DNA of 64,000 nt from CAVRRZ01 sp963723745 (GTDB lineage: Bacteria; Actinomycetota; Actinomycetes; Mycobacteriales; Geodermatophilaceae): positions 124,001 to 188,000 of the forward strand of contig CAVRRZ010000001.1 in the NCBI GenBank assembly GCA_963723745.1, read 5' to 3'. Under the pieces are notes generated by a model. It was given only the letters and a program-made list of their open reading frames with translations. It was not told where the DNA came from and made no database searches. The first letter of the stretch is position 1; each line of letters begins with the position of its first letter. Shown here one piece after another: positions 60,493 to 64,000 of this stretch. Both the position numbers and the translations under genes were made by a program.

Positions 60493-61254
60493 TCACGAGA
60501 GCAGGAGTCCCTCGTGGCGGAGACGGGCGAGGTGGTGGCGGAACATCATCACGTCGTTGAAGGAGCCGCCGAGGTCGGGCAGCTCGGCGACGTCCTCCGG
60601 CGACAACTCGGCCGCGGTGCCGCCGAGGCGGGCCGACTCGACCGACACCCGCGCCAGCACGTCGAGGGCGAGGGCACGGACGACGGCCTGCTCGACGGCG
60701 TGCTCGCCGGAGCCGACCGCGGTGATGCCGTGGCCGCGCATCACCAGCACCGACTTGTCCCCCAGCGCCGCAGCGACCTCCCGGCCCAGCTCGGGACGAC
60801 GGACCAGCACCGACCGCGGGTAGACCGGCACTCCCTCGAGGGCCATCCGGGCGGCCGGGATGTGGTACGCGCCGAACACCGCGCGCAGCGGGACATCCTC
60901 CAGCCCGGCCATCAGCACCGACGGCGGGTGGCAGTGGACGACGGCGTCGACGTCCGGACGGGCTCGCAGCACCTCGGCGTGGATCGGCAGCTCGTTGGGC
61001 ACCGACCAGCCGCCGAGGTCCTCGCCGTCGGCGGCTCGACCGTCGAGGTCGACCTCGCGGACGTCGGCGGGCTGGGTGAGGAACAGCCCCTCCTCGCGCG
61101 GGCCGCGGCAGCGGATCAGGATGCGGTCGGGGCCGGTGCGCACGCTGATGTGCCCCAGCACGTCCTCGGCCAGCCCTCGGGCGCCGAGGATGCGACAGGC
61201 GTTGGCGAGAAGCAGCCGGCGTCCGGCCAGGGAGTTCGCTGAACTGTGGTCCAT
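60493..61254 (-). CDS. class II aldolase/adducin family protein
   Basis: A 253-residue zinc aldolase-fold protein. Zinc ligands are in 'PIHAEV', 'VVHCHPPS' and 'MRGHGI'. This fold covers fuculose-phosphate-type aldolases and decarboxylases of hydroxy-aromatic or 2-oxo acids. With no sugar genes nearby, an aromatic-derived substrate is likely. Its ATG at 61254 adjoins the operator in front of the GntR gene, so it should be repressed with that gene. Confidence 0.8.
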   Translation of the reverse strand: MDHSSANSLAGRRLLLANACRILGARGLAEDVLGHISVRTGPDRILIRCRGPREEGLFLTQPADVREVDLDGRAADGEDLGGWSVPNELPIHAEVLRARPDVDAVVHCHPPSVLMAGLEDVPLRAVFGAYHIPAARMALEGVPVYPRSVLVRRPELGREVAAALGDKSVLVMRGHGITAVGSGEHAVEQAVVRALALDVLARVSVESARLGGTAAELSPEDVAELPDLGGSFNDVMMFRHHLARLRHEGLLLS

Positions 61255-61269
61255 TGGTCGGACCCTAAT
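61253..61269. promoter_or_regulatory. FadR/PdhR-type operator (site 7), autoregulatory
   Basis: ATTGGTCGGACCCTAAT has core GGTCGGACC and overlaps the start of the aldolase gene while lying 48 bases before the divergent GntR gene. This links the operator family to the regulator. Confidence 0.55.
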
Positions 61270-61316
61270 GGCGGAATCCATAGGACGGTTCACTATCCCG
61301 TGCAAGACTCGCACTC

Positions 61317-62072
61317 GTGGAGTCGAGTATGAACGGGATGCCGGCAACCGCGGAGGACGCGGCGACCAACGGCGCCGACCTGTTCAGTGCGGTCAGCGTC
61401 GGTCGGGTGTCCCAGGTCATCGTCGACCAGATCCGCCAGCTCATCCGGCAGGGCCGGCTGCGGGCCGGTGACCGGCTGCCTTCCGAGCGCGACCTGTGCG
61501 AACGGTTCGGCGTCAGCCGCGTGACGGTGCGCGAGGCGCTGCGCGTGCTCGAGGCCGGCGGCCTGATCGACGTCCGCGTCGGCGCCCGCGGCGGCGCCTT
61601 CGTCACCTCCCCCACGAGCGCCCGGCTCGGCGAAGGCCTGGCCGACCTGCTGCAGCTGAGCCCGCTCACCGCCAGCGAGGTCACCGAGGCCCGCATGGTC
61701 TTCGAGCTCGGTATCGTCCCCCTGGTCGTGGAGCGCGCGACCGAGGACGATCTCGTGGCCCTCGAGCGCCTCTGCGAGGAGCAGCAGACCGCGTTGGGCG
61801 ACGAGCGCTACACGATGGAGATGTCGGCGGAGTTCCACGTGCGGGTGGCGGCCTGCACGCACAACGCGGCCATCGAGATGCTCGTGCAGAGCTTCCACGG
61901 CCCGCTGCTCATGTCGCTGAAGGAAGCGAAGATCGCCGAGCCGCTGATGGGCCACCGGGGAGCCCGCGAGCATCTGGACTTCGTGCACGCCGTCCGCCGG
62001 CGCGACGTCGCCGCGGCCGAGGACATCATGCGCACGCACGTCGAGCGGACCGCCGGCCGCGTCGGCGCCTGA
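61317..62072 (+). CDS. GntR-family regulator, FadR subfamily (FCD domain)
   Basis: A 251-residue regulator. The winged helix is at residues 25-100 ('GDRLPSERDLCERFGVSRVT', 'EALRVLEAGGLI'), and an FCD effector domain with conserved His (e.g. 'EFHVRVAACTHN', 'HLDFVHAV') and likely metal site follows. Proteins of this subfamily repress catabolic genes and release TGGTnnnACCA-type operators when they bind an acid or acyl-CoA. It is the best candidate for all the GGTnnnACC sites in the window. GTG 61317 is used; ATG 61329 is the alternative. Confidence 0.85.
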   Translation: MESSMNGMPATAEDAATNGADLFSAVSVGRVSQVIVDQIRQLIRQGRLRAGDRLPSERDLCERFGVSRVTVREALRVLEAGGLIDVRVGARGGAFVTSPTSARLGEGLADLLQLSPLTASEVTEARMVFELGIVPLVVERATEDDLVALERLCEEQQTALGDERYTMEMSAEFHVRVAACTHNAAIEMLVQSFHGPLLMSLKEAKIAEPLMGHRGAREHLDFVHAVRRRDVAAAEDIMRTHVERTAGRVGA

Positions 62073-62094
62073 CGATCCCCGGCAGCATCCGCCG

Positions 62095-62616
62095 CTACCC
62101 AGCGGCCTCCGCCAGCGCCGCCTCGAAGGCGGCCAGTGCGGCCTCGTCGTGGAGCACGAACCGCACCTCGGTGACGAGTTCGACGCGCGCCGCCCGGACA
62201 CCGGCGACCGCCTGCCGCGCGGCGTCGTCGACGGGCCACCCGTAGACCCCGGCCGAGATGGCCGGGAAGGCGACGCTGCCGGCGCCGAGCCGGTCGGCCA
62301 CGTGCAGGCTCTCGGTGTAGCAGGAGCGCAGCACGGCCGAACGGTCCTGCGACGCCGTCCAGATCGGCCCCGCCGTGTGCACCACCCAGCGGGCGGGGAG
62401 CCGGCCCGCGGTGGTGGCGACCGCCTGCCCGCGCGGCAGCAGTCCACCCGGCAGCCGCTCCTTGACCACCCGGCACTCGGCCAGGATCGACGACCCCCCG
62501 GCCCGGTGGATGGCGCCGTCCACTCCCCCGCCGCCGAGCAGCCCCGGATTGGCCGCGTTGACGATCACGTCGACGTCGACGCGGGTGATGTCCCCGCGCA
62601 GGGCAGCCAGTCGCAC
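62095..62616 (-). CDS. macro domain protein (ADP-ribose/O-acetyl-ADP-ribose hydrolase type)
   Basis: A 173-residue macro domain of the MacroD/YmdB type. The ligand-binding loop is 'VNAANPGLLGGGGVDGAIH' and the diphosphate loop is 'PAISAGVYGWP'. It removes ADP-ribose or acetyl-ADP-ribose. It is a housekeeping gene marking the right edge of the catabolic island. Confidence 0.88.
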   Translation of the reverse strand: MRLAALRGDITRVDVDVIVNAANPGLLGGGGVDGAIHRAGGSSILAECRVVKERLPGGLLPRGQAVATTAGRLPARWVVHTAGPIWTASQDRSAVLRSCYTESLHVADRLGAGSVAFPAISAGVYGWPVDDAARQAVAGVRAARVELVTEVRFVLHDEAALAAFEAALAEAAG

Positions 62617-62639
62617 GCGACCACCGTAGGGTCGGCGTC

Positions 62640-62834
62640 ATGACCGCGCCTGCGTACCGCCTCCGCCGCGACATGCAGCACAAGGTGATCGGCGGGGTCT
62701 GCGCCGGCATCGCGCGGCGCTACGGCCTGTCCCGATCAGGTCTGCGGTGGGCGTTCGTGCTCTCGTGCATCCTGCCGGGCCCGCAGTTCCTGGCCTACCT
62801 GCTGCTGTGGATCCTCATCCCGGCCGACTACTGA
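62640..62834 (+). CDS. PspC-domain membrane protein
   Basis: A 64-residue PspC protein. 'VIGGVCAGIARRYGLS' is the family core and the second half is one membrane helix ('FLAYLLLWILIP'). Minimal form of the envelope-stress PspC family, common in actinobacteria. Confidence 0.85.
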   Translation: MTAPAYRLRRDMQHKVIGGVCAGIARRYGLSRSGLRWAFVLSCILPGPQFLAYLLLWILIPADY

Positions 62835-62852
62835 ACCGACCCCGAACGGGCG

Positions 62853-63143
62853 TCACCAGGGGTTGTTGTTGCCTCGCTGCAGCCCCCGCACGGCGGGCCG
62901 GACGTCGACGAGGTAGACGACCCCGGCGATCGAGGCCGCGATCCACAACAGGTGCAGCGCCGGGCTGAGGTAGGCGAAGACCAGCGCCAGGCCGGTGATC
63001 GCCCCCCAGGCCGGCTTGGTCAGCTTGCCGGCGGCGACGAACGCGGACGCCGGACGGGTCAGCGCGTCCACCAGTGCCCAGCCTGCGAGACCGACGGTCG
63101 CCCACTTGAGGAGCAGGAGCAGCAACGCGTCGAAGCCCGCCAT
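62853..63143 (-). CDS. DUF2516 family membrane protein
   Basis: A 96-residue protein with three or four membrane helices, ending 'GLQRGNNNPW'. It fits DUF2516, a small family restricted to actinobacteria and often found near PspC or HTH genes. Function unknown. Confidence 0.8.
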   Translation of the reverse strand: MAGFDALLLLLLKWATVGLAGWALVDALTRPASAFVAAGKLTKPAWGAITGLALVFAYLSPALHLLWIAASIAGVVYLVDVRPAVRGLQRGNNNPW

Positions 63144-63217
63144 GCGATCACGGTACTCGCCGGAGGTCGTGAGCCGGCCCGGCCACGCGGGATCTCACCG
63201 GTTCGAGCGGGACACGA

Positions 63218-63266
63218 TGAACGCGAGAGGGCCAGAACCGGTCCGGTTCTGGCCCTCTCGCGTTCA
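63218..63266 (-). terminator. strong hairpin terminator after the HbhA-like gene
   Basis: Two perfect 23-base arms (63218-63240 and 63244-63266, beginning TGAACGCGAGAGGGCC) with a 3-base loop follow the stop codon of the minus-strand gene at 63282. Confidence 0.85.
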
Positions 63267-63281
63267 GTCCTGCGGCGGACG

Positions 63282-64000
63282 TCAGTTCTTCTTGGCGGGC
63301 ACCGCGGTCGGGTCGGTGCGCTTGGTGGTGCGGGCCGGCGCCTTCTTCGCGGCCGAGCTCGTCTTCCGCGGGGTCGTCGCGGTAGTCGTCGCCGGGGCCG
63401 TCGCCGGGGCCGGCGCCTTGGCCGGTGCCTTGACCGCCGTCTTGGCCGCCGTCGCCTCAGCGGAGGTGGGCTTGGCCGCCACCGGCTTCGCGGCCGGCTT
63501 CTCGACCGAGGTCACGGTCTCCTTGGCGGAGTCGGCGGCCTCCTCGGCCTTCGCCTCCGCCTTGGCGGTGGCCTTGACCGTACGCGCCTTGGTCTTCTGC
63601 GCGACCGAGGTCACCTTGTTCGAGGCCTCGACGACGGTCTCGGCGGTCTCCTCGAGGATGTCCTCCAGAGCGTCCTCGACGGTGTCGACGGCGCGCTCGG
63701 CGCGACGGACGACCTTGCGGAAACCGGGCTGGCGACGCAGCTCGTCGACGACCACGGCGCCGCGCTCGGCGAGGGCCTCGACCTGCTCGCGGGCGGTGCC
63801 CACGATGCCGGAGACGGCGCCGAGGACGGTGTCGGGGCGGGTAGCCGTGCGTCAGCTGCCCGGCGACGGCGTGCGCGCGGGTGCGGGCGGTGGCGGCGGC
63901 CTCGGTGGCCCGGGTACGGGCCTCCTTGGCGGCCAGGTCGGCCTGGACCTGGGCCTCGCCCGGCAGCGCCTCGGCCGCGAGCGGAACGGTGCCGAGCGAC
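63282..64000 (-). pseudogene. HbhA/histone-H1-like Lys-Ala-rich protein, partial, one-base frameshift
   Basis: The visible 239 codons encode an N-terminal helical part ('EAQVQADLAAKEARTRATEA'), a central segment ('ERGAVVVDELRRQPGFRKVV') and a Lys/Ala/Pro/Thr-rich tail of about 80 residues, as in heparin-binding haemagglutinin and H1-like proteins of actinobacteria. The frame is broken by an extra G in the run at 63834-63841; removing it joins 'THGYRPDTVLGAVSGIV'. The start lies beyond the window end. The single indel in a G run is probably a base-calling error. Confidence 0.75.

Noticed and set aside
1..64000. tRNA, rRNA, CRISPR array, prophage, transposase or replication origin
   Set aside because: None was recognised on either strand. 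The only repeats are the three palindromes, the tandem 16-mers and paralogous genes.

Overview
The window is about 64 kb of very GC-rich DNA with dense genes and frequent ATGA/GTGA stop-start overlaps. DUF2516, PspC and HbhA-like genes at the right edge point to an actinobacterium. A Geodermatophilaceae- or Pseudonocardiaceae-like host is only a guess. No rRNA, tRNA, CRISPR array, prophage or insertion sequence was seen. Most of the window is an island for catabolism of aromatic acids, flanked by housekeeping genes.

Layout. 1-962: end of an alpha/beta hydrolase and a spermidine-synthase-like protein. 1197-3619: a bicupin and an MFS transporter. 3690-7725 (minus): ferredoxin, phthalate-dioxygenase-like Rieske oxygenase (with a one-base frameshift), an unknown protein, a PanB-like enzyme and an alpha/beta hydrolase. 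7903-9150 (plus): the divergent ferredoxin reductase. 9193-22846 (minus): a 13-gene operon with two class III CoA-transferases, a thiolase-like/DUF35 pair, LigAB-type extradiol dioxygenase, an ABC importer, a quinone-oxidoreductase-like MDR, an NMT1-like protein, an MFS carrier and an amidohydrolase. 23064-24071: LysR regulator. 24213-28963 (minus): dienelactone hydrolase, a dihydroxyphthalate-decarboxylase-like protein, ligJ, ligK and a zinc alcohol dehydrogenase, followed divergently at 29046 by a second decarboxylase-like gene and an rpiB homologue. 30545-39908: BenE transporter and acyl-CoA ligase, a PadR regulator, then a molybdenum hydroxylase/enoyl-CoA hydratase operon. 40098-47500 (plus): bicupin, Pch2/TRIP13-like AAA+ ATPase, ThDP enzyme, isochorismatase-like hydrolase, second ThDP enzyme, second bicupin. 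47610-57529 (minus): lhgO remnant, cupin, aldo/keto reductase, and an ABC importer with three paralogous binding proteins and an MFS gene. 57931-62072: MFS, ornithine-cyclodeaminase-like protein, class II aldolase and a FadR-type GntR regulator. 62095-64000: macro domain, PspC, DUF2516 and HbhA-like genes.

How it may work. The Rieske system, the two 4,5-dihydroxyphthalate-decarboxylase-like proteins, LigAB-like dioxygenase, LigJ and LigK outline phthalate (or a related aromatic carboxylate) to protocatechuate and then the 4,5-meta-cleavage route to pyruvate and oxaloacetate. LigC and the oxalomesaconate tautomerase are not recognisable. The CoA-transferases, thiolase-like pair, CoA ligase, molybdenum hydroxylase and the cupin/ThDP operon suggest one or more further routes whose substrates cannot be read from sequence.

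The most interesting points are: (1) the symmetric operon 40098-47500 with its Pch2/TRIP13-like ATPase and no HORMA partner; (2) a family of FadR/PdhR-like operators (GGTnnnACC core) in front of at least seven transcription units, including that of the GntR gene itself; (3) three near-identical 56-bp palindromes at gene 3' ends; (4) at least a dozen small lesions within 26.2-29.3 kb, which are either real decay of ligJ/ligK and neighbours or poor sequence.
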